In this document: one piece after another, positions 33,860 through 45,099 of the stretch | Layout: each line of letters opens with the position of its first letter | Numbering within the stretch: position 1 is the first letter of the stretch | Translations under genes and position numbers: made by a program | From: Nemertoderma westbladi | Lineage: Eukaryota > Xenacoelomorpha > Nemertodermatida > Nemertodermatidae | Length of the DNA: 64,000 nt | Assembly (NCBI GenBank): GCA_032718475.1 | Contig: JAUCBJ010001416.1 | Location: forward strand, 62,001-126,000 | Reading direction: 5' to 3' | Notes under the pieces: model-generated | Databases searched by the model: none | What the model was told of the DNA's origin: nothing | What the model saw: only the letters and a program-made list of their open reading frames with translations

Positions 33860-36800
33860 TCAAAGCAACGACTGTAAATATTGAATATAATAAACACGAG
33901 GAAACCTGAAGGCTGTGCTAAAATCCTTTAAATTAAATGGATTCATGTTAGATGGATTGGTACCGGAATCAACTAGTTTGAATATACAATTGCAACGTAA
34001 ACTAATATCAACTGTTCGATCCGGCAACTTAGACGACAATTTATCAACAGTTTTGCGAACACAATCCATTAATCCTACAACTTCTTTATACGTGTTCATC
34101 TCTTCCGCGTCAAACAAACGCATGTCTTGGTCGATAGAATTCTTATTGCTATGCAATATGCGATGTATTGGGTTAAGTAATACTCGAATACATTCTATTG
34201 GATTGGTGATGCCATGCAGTCGCTGCATACAATGCATTGATATATTAAAAGCAATAAACGGGTTTACAACAATTCCACTGAGTTCCACCTCCAGGGAACC
34301 AAATGACGGAACATCCAAGGTAACTGAACCACCAGGGTAAACTAATAAAGCTATAGAAATTGTTAAAGTAGAAGCAAGTTTTCGAACAATGAATGATTCA
34401 TCAATAATTATTTGATTGATAATTTCCCATAATTTGAAACAACATTCAAGACTACATAAAGTGAAAATCTTCGGTGGAAAATACGACAAACCTTCTGCAG
34501 CAGACTGGCGGATCGCTAGAGAAACTGTGACGTCAATAGATTCGCTAATGATATCAATAAATGCGATTAGAGTTTGTTCCCATGACGATTGCCTACAATC
34601 AATGGTTCTTCGACATATCCTACTGAGTAAGCGAATTCTAGCGCATTGGACACTCTCATTGGCACTTTCAAAAGTGCTACTGTCCATTAAATAAGGAAGA
34701 ATATTTGAAATAGTCAACCAGTCACAAATCTGAGAAGCTATGTTCATGCAACTAGTCCATTGTTCGGCCACTAAATTAATTTCAGTTTGTAATAAGTTTG
34801 TTACAACTGTAGCACTTAACTTAATGTCTCTAGACAGTTCATGTCTCAGTTGCTCACTGCTCATATTCTGTATAAATTGGAAGGCAGCATTTCTAGCATC
34901 GATATTATTATCATTTATTAAATCCAATAGTCTTTCAGAACCGATATGTTTCAGTTCAAACCCAACTGATTCCTGTATAAATAACAAGAAACCAGGGGAA
35001 TCCTGATGGTTATAGGTTGAGTAAAGTTCTGGAACAAAGGAAGAATCATATACAGATTGGTAGCTTTTGTACTTCCAATTGTTTATCACTATGGAAACTA
35101 AATCTTCACGTACATTCACAGGAAGATCCATTTTCAGAAATAAATCAGTTAATTTGATAGCAGATCGGATGAGAACCAGACATGGATTAGTTGACAGGTT
35201 TAATAGTGATAGTTGATGCAAATTTAAAATTATTTGTAACTGGTCACCCAAAAACACACGCAGAAAAGAAAATTTTCGAAACAAACCAGTAATTAGCAGC
35301 AGGATACCATGCATTGTATTTGTATCAATTTTATGCAAATATAAATCTATGAATCCACTTTGTCTATCAATCAGGTAATGGTCACAGGATGTCTCAAACT
35401 GTTCAGTTGAAACTAGAAATGAATACAATTGTAACACAACATGAAACACATCAGCTGGAGCAAGTAATGGAGGTAAAGCATCTGATGCCTTTATACGGAT
35501 GCGCATAACAGGTGATTGACATGATAGGATTACTGATGGTATTAGCTGAGAGCATGCACGAACCTCTATGGTATCATTTGTGGATGAAGTTCCAAGCCGA
35601 GACAACAAAAGAAGGATGGCAAAATGTGATGGGTTTACATCAGAAGAAGAAGAGTCCATAGGAAGACTGGGTGTTCCCTCATTAATGGAACTGATTTTGT
35701 CTTTGCGGAGGAACTGTGGATTATGCAAAGTAATTTTAGCGAGTTGCGAAACTAAGTAAGGGAACAACTCCCCAAACCGTTGTAAAATATCTTTGATGGT
35801 CACAGAAACAAAGTTATTGCTGCTACTAATTCCTTGCATATCCACTAATGTAGGACATATTTGCCCTTCACAGCCAAATAGCCTGGTAATAATTGCACTG
35901 AAAAGTAGCATTGATGAGTTTTGAACAGGCCAAATATTTGACTGGAAGCCATGCAGTGCCTTGACTAGAGCAGAGTCCAAGTAAGGTTGAATTGACTCAC
36001 TCAGATGAGTATTACGCACAAAAGCACGAATAATATTAAGACAATGAACACTGGTTGAAAGTGAAGTATTCAAATCAATGTTGTTAATAAGCCTAACCAT
36101 GACAGTCTTAAGGATCTGATTGTGGGTTTGTTTAGGTGATGTTGTTACAACAGCTAAAAGCGTATGTGGAATACCAACACTGCGTCTGGTGAGACACAAT
36201 TGGCTGGAATAAAGAGGATTCTCGATAGAACTCATGAGATCCATCATCCATTGGTGAGGTAAAGTTGATAAACTGCCATTATTGGCCCTCCAAAGGAAAT
36301 TACAGAGGCGAGTGAATCCAACATAGGCCTGTTCAAATGCTCCCATGTGTCGTGCTTCTAAGAGCACAGACAACATTGCTTTACCAATATTAATTACCTG
36401 ATCCTCCATGATAATGCCATCATCAACAATGTTAGGGACATGAACAATGTTGCCGAGAAGTATACAGGATTCTTTGATTACACGCCAACTAACAAATGTA
36501 ATAATCTGCGATGTCACAGATGCATCATTTGGATCAAATTCGAGAGAGTTCATACATTCCACAAAGTCATCTATTGTGGTTGTTACATCAGGTGTAAAGC
36601 CTTCAGGGGCTGCACCACAAACAATTGGATGGACACTGGCAATACAATCAATAGACACATCAATGACATCAGTAATGAACTGTTTAACATGCAGTGATTT
36701 GCCGAATGATTGAATGGTTGACACTGAATCAAGCAGGATATGGCTAAGGCAAGATATAAGACCATGGGTAGGGAATTTTGCCAAGGACAGCTGATCATTA

Positions 36801-39253
36801 CCACCAGAACACAATCGTTGCTTGATTAGAACCCTGATAACATTACAAGTAGTAAAGGTGGAGTTTATTGAATATGTGGAATCAGCACTATTTTCTGATT
36901 GGCGGTCACTTTTATGCATGTTTTCAGAAGATGAGACAAGAAGAGAAACATCTTTCAGACATTGGTCTATTTTATTATTGCTTTTTTCTGCAATCAAAGC
37001 ATCCTCCATGATTAAAAAACACTTGATCAAGCATGTTCCAGTAGGATAGTTGTCTGGTTTTAAACTTCCAACGAGTTGTATAGCTAAGGAAAACAAGTTA
37101 TCCATGTCAGCCCTTGGAAATATCTGGGAAGGTTGTTGGGTCAAACCAACAATAGAATTGAAAGTCTTTAGTGATATATTACGAATAATTTGAATAGAAT
37201 CAGTAAATAGATACATCAAATACATTAGGTTATCATATTTGATAAGATTATTAAAGTCATATATTTCAGGAAGTTGGTTGACTGTGGCATCCGTAAATGT
37301 TGACAGCATTGAATCTAAAAGACTTAAATTAATTATTCTGTGATGAAATGAGGATCCTGGTTGCAATCCCGTAAAGAGTATAACCCATAGCCAGTTTACA
37401 AGGTCTGCACTTCCATCAAGAAACATCTGGCTCATATTGCAAATGACATGATTGCGAATTCCTTGACTTATATTCCTTTGTAGAGAGTAACTAGATTCAC
37501 GGATTCTTGCAAATAGTTTCCGAAATACATTTTGAATTTGTTGTCGGCAAGAAGGGTCTTGTGTTATATGACCTCGAGTTAGCAAAAAGAGTTTGATTCC
37601 ATTAATATCAACCAAAGTCAGCGGTTCAGTCCCCTTATTGGATAAACATATAACACTGAGAGCATCCAATCGGAGTTGGTCATCACAGGCAACCAGAGCT
37701 GTTTGAATAATCCGAATAGGAATTATACCCTTTATAAACATATTAGCTTGGTTACCAAATTCTTTATTGAATGGCAGTAAGCCCAAAACTGAGCCAATCT
37801 TATAAACCATCATTTGGAATTCAATACCAAATCGATTTGGATCATTAGAAATACAGTTAACAGCTGTTGGTTCACACAATAACAATCGTTTGAAATAATC
37901 ACAATAATATGAAGAGCTAACTGGTGATTTAATCAATTCAGCAAACCCATCTAACCATAAAGTAAACCAAACCTCTAGGTTAGTAACTTCTTTGTGATGA
38001 TGTCTAAAAAAATGTTCTAGAACATCAATAATATAGGGAGCAAGACTATCATTTGATAAAAGAGACTTCAACTGGTCAATGAGTTTAAAATTAGAATATA
38101 TTATCCCATCAATAGATATATATTTGGCAATATTTGATAGCAATATGTATTTATATCTGGTTTCTGGTGCGAAATCAAGAGCCACAAAAAGTATTGAATC
38201 AAATATGTAACTTCGTTCTAATTTATTTATGATTTGAAAAAGAATCTGAATAATATCAGAAAGACGATGAAGTACACCACTAATAGGGGCATTTCTGTTG
38301 TCCGAAATCGTATGGAATATTTCCCAAATAGTTGAATCTTCCATTGTTTCAGATTCATAGGGTACTGGTACTCGTTTAAATATAATCTGTAAATTCAATA
38401 ATAAAACCTTAAGACACAAAAGTTTCCCAGTAACAAATTTAAAACTTGTTAAATATTGGCAGACAAGCAGTGGGAATCCTTTAAATAATCGCATTGATGT
38501 TGTAACACTTGTAGTTTCACTTAATGTACCATACATTATACATAACTTGGAATAATTATCAAACATAACTGGTCGAATAAGATATGATAATTGTGATTCA
38601 TATTGTCCAACATACTCAATATTATTATCTACCCATACTGAAACCGCTGTGGAAACAATATCATCACCAAAAGTCTGAAGAATAAACATAAGGAATATTC
38701 CAGCAAGAAGGGAAACTTCATTTAGAGTAGATGTTTGAACCAACTCCATAGTAATGGATACTGAAGTCTCCAAGTTGGGTTTCCAGCTGGCATTGGAAAA
38801 TTCATTCAAGTTAAGGGATTTCTTCAACAATATTAGTTGTAGTTTCAAAGAATCTACTAATAATAGATGTACATTGCATTCTTCTTTATGTGAGGTAAAG
38901 ATTCCTCTTGTATGTAATGTAAAAGCATCCACAATTAACTGATGCAACATACTAAATATCAACATCAACAAATCCATGGAGATTATAGATAAACATCTAT
39001 TGGAAGAGATTATCATATTTAAAGAATCCACAATATTTATTGAGTCAGTATTGCTGCTGTCGTATGTAAAACCATTTAATAACTTTCCCAGAGTAATGAG
39101 GTTGCTGGTCAATAGGGTATCATCTGTTTTCCAAAGTTTTTCCATTTTATGAAATAACATTTTCTTTTCTTTTGATGATTTTTTAATTTGAACGAATATC
39201 TCAAAGTTATTTTTATCCATTATTATTTGAACGTTATTATCTACCGATTCCAT
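33860..39253 (-). CDS. THADA: THADA homologue (tRNA 2'-O-methylation cofactor, Trm732 family)
   Basis: 1797 residues in one uninterrupted frame, near the usual length of animal THADA (about 1950). The family protein is a large armadillo/HEAT-like helical scaffold. In yeast (Trm732) it partners Trm7/FTSJ1 for 2'-O-methylation of tRNA position 32. Diagnostic DUF2428 blocks are visible: WRVIKESCILLGNIV near residue 920, HMGAFEQAYVGFTRLCNFLW soon after, and TRRSVGIPHTL near 1020. Further on are an HFAILLLLSRLG segment and VMRIRIKASDALPPLLAP, matching the family's conserved C-terminal repeats. The start (MESVDNNVQ) is the first Met, 67 bp after the MRPS34 stop. The absence of introns is striking, since vertebrate THADA has dozens of exons. 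The intact frame argues against a decayed retrocopy. Confidence 0.9.
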   Translation of the reverse strand: MESVDNNVQIIMDKNNFEIFVQIKKSSKEKKMLFHKMEKLWKTDDTLLTSNLITLGKLLNGFTYDSSNTDSINIVDSLNMIISSNRCLSIISMDLLMLIFSMLHQLIVDAFTLHTRGIFTSHKEECNVHLLLVDSLKLQLILLKKSLNLNEFSNASWKPNLETSVSITMELVQTSTLNEVSLLAGIFLMFILQTFGDDIVSTAVSVWVDNNIEYVGQYESQLSYLIRPVMFDNYSKLCIMYGTLSETTSVTTSMRLFKGFPLLVCQYLTSFKFVTGKLLCLKVLLLNLQIIFKRVPVPYESETMEDSTIWEIFHTISDNRNAPISGVLHRLSDIIQILFQIINKLERSYIFDSILFVALDFAPETRYKYILLSNIAKYISIDGIIYSNFKLIDQLKSLLSNDSLAPYIIDVLEHFFRHHHKEVTNLEVWFTLWLDGFAELIKSPVSSSYYCDYFKRLLLCEPTAVNCISNDPNRFGIEFQMMVYKIGSVLGLLPFNKEFGNQANMFIKGIIPIRIIQTALVACDDQLRLDALSVICLSNKGTEPLTLVDINGIKLFLLTRGHITQDPSCRQQIQNVFRKLFARIRESSYSLQRNISQGIRNHVICNMSQMFLDGSADLVNWLWVILFTGLQPGSSFHHRIINLSLLDSMLSTFTDATVNQLPEIYDFNNLIKYDNLMYLMYLFTDSIQIIRNISLKTFNSIVGLTQQPSQIFPRADMDNLFSLAIQLVGSLKPDNYPTGTCLIKCFLIMEDALIAEKSNNKIDQCLKDVSLLVSSSENMHKSDRQSENSADSTYSINSTFTTCNVIRVLIKQRLCSGGNDQLSLAKFPTHGLISCLSHILLDSVSTIQSFGKSLHVKQFITDVIDVSIDCIASVHPIVCGAAPEGFTPDVTTTIDDFVECMNSLEFDPNDASVTSQIITFVSWRVIKESCILLGNIVHVPNIVDDGIIMEDQVINIGKAMLSVLLEARHMGAFEQAYVGFTRLCNFLWRANNGSLSTLPHQWMMDLMSSIENPLYSSQLCLTRRSVGIPHTLLAVVTTSPKQTHNQILKTVMVRLINNIDLNTSLSTSVHCLNIIRAFVRNTHLSESIQPYLDSALVKALHGFQSNIWPVQNSSMLLFSAIITRLFGCEGQICPTLVDMQGISSSNNFVSVTIKDILQRFGELFPYLVSQLAKITLHNPQFLRKDKISSINEGTPSLPMDSSSSDVNPSHFAILLLLSRLGTSSTNDTIEVRACSQLIPSVILSCQSPVMRIRIKASDALPPLLAPADVFHVVLQLYSFLVSTEQFETSCDHYLIDRQSGFIDLYLHKIDTNTMHGILLLITGLFRKFSFLRVFLGDQLQIILNLHQLSLLNLSTNPCLVLIRSAIKLTDLFLKMDLPVNVREDLVSIVINNWKYKSYQSVYDSSFVPELYSTYNHQDSPGFLLFIQESVGFELKHIGSERLLDLINDNNIDARNAAFQFIQNMSSEQLRHELSRDIKLSATVVTNLLQTEINLVAEQWTSCMNIASQICDWLTISNILPYLMDSSTFESANESVQCARIRLLSRICRRTIDCRQSSWEQTLIAFIDIISESIDVTVSLAIRQSAAEGLSYFPPKIFTLCSLECCFKLWEIINQIIIDESFIVRKLASTLTISIALLVYPGGSVTLDVPSFGSLEVELSGIVVNPFIAFNISMHCMQRLHGITNPIECIRVLLNPIHRILHSNKNSIDQDMRLFDAEEMNTYKEVVGLMDCVRKTVDKLSSKLPDRTVDISLRCNCIFKLVDSGTNPSNMNPFNLKDFSTAFRFPRVYYIQYLQSLL

Positions 39254-39320
39254 CTTTATATGATGTAAAAATAGTTTATATAATAATGATTACTGGTAAC
39301 AGGCTAAGTAGCAGACTAAG
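39254..39320 (-). promoter_or_regulatory. 67-bp MRPS34-THADA intercistronic gap
   Basis: Contains no AATAAA or ATTAAA on the minus strand. A T-rich stretch (CTATTTTTACATC) leads to ATATAAAG directly before the THADA ATG, and a second TTACCAG lies upstream. Either AG could serve as a 3' splice acceptor for a spliced leader. An operon is one reading. A very short conventional promoter is the other. Confidence 0.35.
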
Positions 39321-39956
39321 TTACAGGCCCAACTTAGCAAAAGATTCTAATTCAGTAACCTGGCTATATTCACTAGTTTGCGAAACATATTGCAACATTG
39401 GTCGATGTATCGGAAACTTACCAGTCCGTCGCCGGACATTCTGACTGGCCATAAACTCTATTAGAGGGGGGAATTCTGTGTCGCTTTTCTGTTGAATTTC
39501 CTCGACACGTCGCAAATGAAGTCGTTCACGGAGGCCACACGGGAAGCAGAAATCATCGATTTCACTTTTCCTAACCAAAAACCAAACGGAATGCCGCGCA
39601 TCATTCGCAGATATTTGAACTTCAGAACTTTGAGTAACTCCCTCTTTGGTAAAAATCCCGTATATTTCAACCTTCGGTGTCCAATAATCAACTGTATTAA
39701 CTTTAGTGAGAAGGTTCAGTACTTTGGTAATTTTATAGTAGGATGGAAGAGGTTCAGGCCACTTACTCCACGTGAAGTTAGACACGATGGAACCAACACC
39801 TTTATTCCTTTGTTTCTGTAATATATTTAGCAAAGAATCAGAACTCTCGTGACGGGGGAATCCTAAACCAGCTGGTTTCTGTATCACTTTTATTCCAAGT
39901 TTCTTTGCGTGAGTTATAGGAATTGCCTTTATTAATGAGATAACAGAAGTAGTCAT
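39321..39956 (-). CDS. MRPS34: Mitochondrial small-subunit ribosomal protein mS34
   Basis: 211 residues, close to the human length of 218. The core SLLNILQKQRNKGVGSIV, followed by TWSKWPEP...SYYKITKV, matches the family pattern of a leucine helix, G(V/L)G motif, TRKSW-like strand and YWR(I/L)T(R/K)V. Next come a Trp-containing strand region (YWTPKVEIYGIFT) and HSVWFLV, equivalent to the family's HDWRLVPK. The C-terminal PPLIEFM corresponds to PPLLRAM. The protein is a metazoan-type component of the mitoribosome small subunit. It is intronless and immediately upstream of THADA on the same strand. Relatively divergent, but the motif order is convincing. Confidence 0.8.
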   Translation of the reverse strand: MTTSVISLIKAIPITHAKKLGIKVIQKPAGLGFPRHESSDSLLNILQKQRNKGVGSIVSNFTWSKWPEPLPSYYKITKVLNLLTKVNTVDYWTPKVEIYGIFTKEGVTQSSEVQISANDARHSVWFLVRKSEIDDFCFPCGLRERLHLRRVEEIQQKSDTEFPPLIEFMASQNVRRRTGKFPIHRPMLQYVSQTSEYSQVTELESFAKLGL

Positions 39957-40917
39957 ATTACATTGTAATTTCTACTATGAGAACCAAAACAAAATAAAAA
40001 AAAGCCTACGGTATATTAGTCGGGGAGAAGTTATATTTAAAAAACCTATTGAAATATCAAATTTTTTTAAATTCAATTTCAAAAAAATTCAACTTTTTAA
40101 AAATATCATTTTGAACTTTGGCAGTACCGGTACTAGGTAGGCCTAAGTTTGGAAATATGGAGGTAGAATGAATCCGATTCAAGCTCAGCGCTCAGGGGAA
40201 TTCATTATTCCATATATAATAATTATGACACTTCACCACACTGCCGTACCGACACAGGTCAATTCGACAAAGAATTTATGTAACGAAGTGTCTTATGTCG
40301 AAGTGACTCTTAACTCAGCAATTTCGCTACAGATTTAGAGACACTTCGTCACAACTTAATAATAATTGAATGTATTTCTCTCTATTTTATTATTTATTTA
40401 TTTACAGGTGATCTTCTGATTATCATAGTCAGTCATTGTCATATCAATCAATAATAGGCCTACAATAATAAAGGATTAGCTGATTAGGATACAATGTTAG
40501 ATGAACCCACAAAAACCGTAGTTCTTACAGTAGTACCGTTACCGTACTGCCGTAGCCGATTTCCCCCTTCCTTCCCTAAAAACTGAATTGTTTTACAAAT
40601 TTTTTACATATAAAATTACAGAATTAAAATTGAATAGGCCCTATTATAACTTTGGTAGGCCCATAATTCTGTACTTTAGAGTCTCTTTCAATATTCAGTA
40701 TTCGGTAGGCCAGGTCCTACCGAATTTGCCTAATTTTTTTTTAATCGGACGATCCATCCATAGTGTGCCGGAAGTACATACCGATACGGTACTCCTATAC
40801 TCAGGTACCGGCAGACCGGTACGGTACTGACGACAATTGACATATCAGCATATGTCGTAACGGAATGTGGAATGTGAATCACATGTCAGCATGTTACGAC
40901 ATACCGTTCAGCCGTTA
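39957..40917. other. Upstream region of MRPS34, no other gene seen
   Basis: AT-rich, with several copies of gtaccggtac- and taggcct-type palindromes common across the window. It must hold the MRPS34 promoter, but no specific element is convincing. Confidence 0.45.
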
Positions 40918-40925
40918 CCATCACT

Positions 40926-41816
40926 CCAGGTTGGAATTCATGCATGAGCGCGCAGGTACGCTTTGTTGTTTTGAAATCACCGCGCACCTGAAATTGGCTC
41001 GTCGCGCACCTCATCATAATCCAAACAAAATCGCGCAGCTCATGTCATGAATATCTCAAAAAATCGCACAGTTCATAGGAACAACAATTTTACATTCCTA
41101 TTTTACAGGTTTGAGCGTTTTAAGCTTATCTTTACGTCTGTCTGTCTGTACGTTGAATCTAGGCTTACATAATAAATGTAATTTTTGCAACATCAAAATT
41201 GTTAATATTAAAAAATATTTTTTTAATTCAATACTATGGTGGCCCATCGGGCTCACTGCTTTTATAACAGAAAATATTATTTTAGATTACAAACAAAACA
41301 TGTAATTTCAAAAAAACGAATATTGAAATAGGTACCAGTCTGCCAGTAATACTTTGTATAGGCCTACCTAACAATTAGGCTTAAACATACAGTTGGCTTA
41401 TAATTAAGTCATACTTATAATACATTGTTACTTTCTGAATTTACCTGTTTACTAACGTAACATCGGCATAGTATAGACCTAATAACAATACAACAATAGA
41501 GTACTGTAGTTAAAATAAATAGACAAATTCAGCTCCGGTTGCCGGTATTACAGTATTATGGTGAAGTGATTTGACTGTTTGAAGAATTGGAAATGATAAA
41601 CTAATGCGAGCGAAGCGAGCGAAATTTTTTTGTGTATTTTCGTAATTTCAATTAATTTGTGGTGCGCATCAAGAGGCAGAGCTGCGCGCTGAGGCGCAAC
41701 GCGCACCTGTCTCACCCGAACGTGCACCTGTCTCACCCAAACGCGCAACGCGCATCTGGTTTGCGGTCATTCGCGCAGGTACGCGTCCGAGTTTTGCAGC
41801 ATGAATTCCAACCTGG
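40926..41816. mobile_element. hAT-like miniature element with perfect 8-bp target duplication
   Basis: Left terminus CCAGGTTGGAATTCATGC (40926-40943) and right terminus its exact reverse complement (41799-41816). Flanking CCATCACT is repeated perfectly at 40918-40925 and 41817-41824. An 8-bp duplication with short inverted repeats is typical of hAT elements. The 891-bp interior has no transposase. Near both ends it carries clusters of gcgcacctg/caggtgcgcg motifs, as expected for subterminal transposase-binding repeats. Confidence 0.85.
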
Positions 41817-41824
41817 CCATCACT

Positions 41825-42415
41825 CATCTCCAGACAGCCAGATCACATAAATGATGATGAGTGATGGTCAGGCAGTTGGCAGTTAGGATGGTAGTCATAG
41901 TCACAGAGTCACCAGGTCACAATCAGACAGTTAGCAGGTTAGAAAGGGTGAAGGGCCAGCGAAAAAATAAGACTTTGAGATAAATGCTTTAAAGTTTTTG
42001 TTGTTGAAATTCAATTAAAAAAAACACAATTCAATTACAGAATTAGGCCTGCTACCGGTAAATATGTAAACCAGTAAACAGTAGGTAAATGCTCATCACT
42101 CATCACAGCATCAGGCATCAGCTCATATTTTTCTTGTTACCGTTACCTGGACCTACCGGTACGCGGTACATACCTATAACACCGAACACAGTCTGACAGT
42201 ATGCAGTACAGCAGTACACCACGCCTAAAGATGAAAGAACTGAATTGCAAACTGGAACTGACAGACTGCAGGACTGGACTGGACTGGAGGGAAATTAAAT
42301 TTGATTCAAATTGCTGAATTGTGTTTTGTCTGTTTGTGACTTGTGTTCACAATGCAGCAATCAGGCAATGAATGCTCAACTCAGCAATTAACATTTGTGG
42401 GCCTACTTCGGTACC
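41825..42415. other. Spacer, nothing recognised
   Basis: Short direct repeats (catcactcat, actggactgg) only. No gene or mobile element recognised. Confidence 0.4.
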
Positions 42416-42507
42416 TGTAACCTGCTCCTTTCCCTAAATGGAGAATTTAACATTGAGGCGGGATATTAATTCGCCAAGACGGGTTTTGCGTCCAGTCCCT
42501 GGTCCCC
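42416..42507 (+). repeat. Dispersed repeat, inverted copy at 62738-62823
   Basis: Begins tgtaacctgctcctttccct and continues through ggatattaattcgccaag to a poly-C run (C19 at 42504-42522). About 90% identical to the reverse complement of 62738-62823. Likely the end of a dispersed mobile element. Confidence 0.75.
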
Positions 42508-42644
42508 CCCCCCCCCCCCCCCTGCCTCAATCTTTAACCTGCGGTATTTTTTAGACCACCATTAACTGATTAATCCAAAAGTTAAACACACCCAAGCAGG
42601 GCTGCAGGGGTGTTTTTTTAATGTAAATTTTCATATTATAGCTC

Positions 42645-42775
42645 GTTATAGGTGGTTATAGCCTGTTTATAGGAAAGTTATAGCCCATTATAGATCGTTA
42701 TAGCCCGTTATAGATCGTTATAGCCCGTTATAGATCTTTATAGATCGTTATAGCCCGTTATAGATCGTTCTACCT
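42645..42775. repeat. Short tandem repeat, about 20-bp unit
   Basis: About six copies of variants of gttatagatcgttatagccc. Confidence 0.8.
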
Positions 42776-43139
42776 TTTAGTACGTACCGCCTACTTCAGC
42801 TGTTCAGTATCATGTCAGCATGTATTCAGTCAGTCAGTCAGTCTGTACTCTGTGGGTAGATTACTGGATTATCAGATTATCACCGTCCGCCGTCCGCGTC
42901 CAGCCTGCCAGCCTTATGACCGTACTACCTGACTACAGTCAGCAGACAGTACTGCAGTACAGGTCTGCCGGTAGTAATTTTCATCATAAATTTATTGTTA
43001 AATTCACGAAAATTAATTGACATTAGTACAAATAATGCGACAGTATAAAATTTGATGATTAGAGAGACCGATAATTTCTGCATATGAAACTAGAAAGTGC
43101 CCCAAAAATTTATTAGCCGTTATTGAGAGAAACTTAACT

Positions 43140-44395
43140 TGCTTACTGGGCGGAAAAGCCAACCAACCACCAAGATTAAATCGCCCCAATGGTTGGAAGG
43201 CCCACTTTGAAAATATCCTCAATAATGACAGGGTATTGCCTGATAACTTTATAGAAGTAAAAGTGTCTGAGTCTGTACTCCCAGATATTCCCATTGGCGA
43301 TATCTCCTTTTGCAGAAGTGAAGGCTGCTGCAATGAGCATTAAAACCAATCGTGCCAGTGGAGTAGATGGTGTTCCCCCTGAGGTCTTTAAAATACCTGA
43401 GTGTTTAAAGCTCATCTATCCCATCAGTTTTTTTTAATATACAATTTTAGTTAGAAATTAGATTCCGATCATCATAATGATGATGGGGTGATGATAACTC
43501 CACCTACTGGCTCCAGAAGTCGAGGAAATCCTGCCAAGTACCTAACTGATCTAGACTTTGCTGATGACTTAGAAGTACTCTCAGAATCACTAGAGGGAGC
43601 CCAACGGCTCCTCAACTCATTAGAACATGCTGCTTCTAGTATTAGTCTTTTTATTAACTCCAGAAAGACCAAAATTTTGAAAGTTAACTTTGAAAGTCCT
43701 CAGCAAGTCTCTGATCGGATAAGCATAAGCTGAAAGGATGGTATGATTGAGCATGTGGACGACTTCTGTTACCTGGGATCATGGATCCGGAAGTCAGGTG
43801 AGGACCTTCGAATACGTAAGGGAAAGGCATGGGCAGCCTTGAATAGGCTTTCCAGGATTTGGAAGTCACCGAGAATTAATCGGAAACTTCAAGTCAAATT
43901 ATTTAGAGCAGCAGTAGTTCCAGTACTCCTCTATGGGAGTACATGCTGGGCTCTAACTGCTGAGGACACCAAATCTCTGGATGGCACATTCACAAAAATG
44001 CTACGCCGGGTTCATTGTTTCAAGTACAATGCACACATCTCCAACCAGACACTATATAACATTGGAGGTGTCTCATTGGTTCCCCCAAGTTTGACACTAG
44101 AACAAAATCATTGCCTCCGCTTTGCAGGACATTGCTTTCGCCGTGAGGACAAGCCAGTGCATAATCTTGTACTTTGGCAGCCTCATGGAGTGAATAAGCA
44201 TGGTGGACAGCCCATGACTTTCTTGAGACGCATCTTAAAGCACACTGGCCTTGAAGATGCGGATTATCTAGCAAATGTCATGGGTGATATGGAGTTGTGG
44301 CTGCGCAATTTTGTCGACAAGCAGGTACAGCATTCTTAAAAATGCAGCTGCAATGCAGCATGCCGATCCTATTAGTAGTAGTACTAGTAGTAGTA
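43140..44395 (+). pseudogene. Non-LTR retrotransposon (LINE) ORF2 relic
   Basis: In one frame about 43170-43300 encodes the pre-RT region (NGWKAHFENILNND). After a frameshift comes the RT start, IKTNRASGVDGVPPEVFK (about 43330-43390). The central RT is deleted around 43430-43490. It resumes with LTDLDFADDLEVLSES, the catalytic FADD, in 43488-43733. After a stop, 43743-44339 gives the thumb and C-terminal region: FCYLGSWIRKSGEDL, LFRAAVVPVLLYG, and the basic LRFAGHCFRRED. It ends in a (tag)n-like tail at about 44372-44395. This fits RTE/CR1-type elements. The clade is not certain. Confidence 0.8.
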
Positions 44396-45067
44396 GAGAG
44401 AAACATTCCGAAATGCAAAAATTGAGAATACATTTTTGTCACGTATATGAAATTGTTAAAAAATATTTTCGTACTTTATGCGTCTATATTCTTGAAAATT
44501 GGAAGTGTCAATCATTTGTTAGTGGTATTCAGGTATCCGGCAAGAAATATCAGATCGAAGTAGAAAGTTGTTTTATAGAGAGAAAAAAATTTGAAATTCT
44601 GTCACGGATAAGAAATTTTTAAACCAGTGACAACATAAAGTTTCACTTTATGAGAAACCTTACCTTGAAAAGTTGGGCTAAATATTATATTTCCAGTTAA
44701 TAACAATGTAATACACAAAACTGTTTCATAAAGGTGAACTGAAAACCGTTATTTTATATCACACAATTAATTTGAAAATGTAAATAGACATTTTTTGATG
44801 TCATGTATGCGTATGGGACATATTGAAAGGAATTTACATAAAAACTATTATTATAATTTTTGACATTTATTTTCCAATCAAAACAAATCATAAAATATTT
44901 CAAAGAACTCCTCCTTACTAGAATTGTCCCATTCCCAACTTTCATCCCATTTGCAACTAATGTCCCAATCTCAAAACCCTTTCCACAGATAGTTAGTTAA
45001 TTTGGTAATAAATTAAATTGATCTATTGTCAATTAACGGGAAGGATCAGGTTACAGTTTATGATTGG
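44396..45067. other. AT-rich spacer
   Basis: No gene recognised. Includes aggatcaggttacag near 45045, similar to the dispersed repeat at 42416. Confidence 0.4.
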
Positions 45068-45099
45068 GGGACGTTAGTGCCCGCGGGCACTAATGTCTC

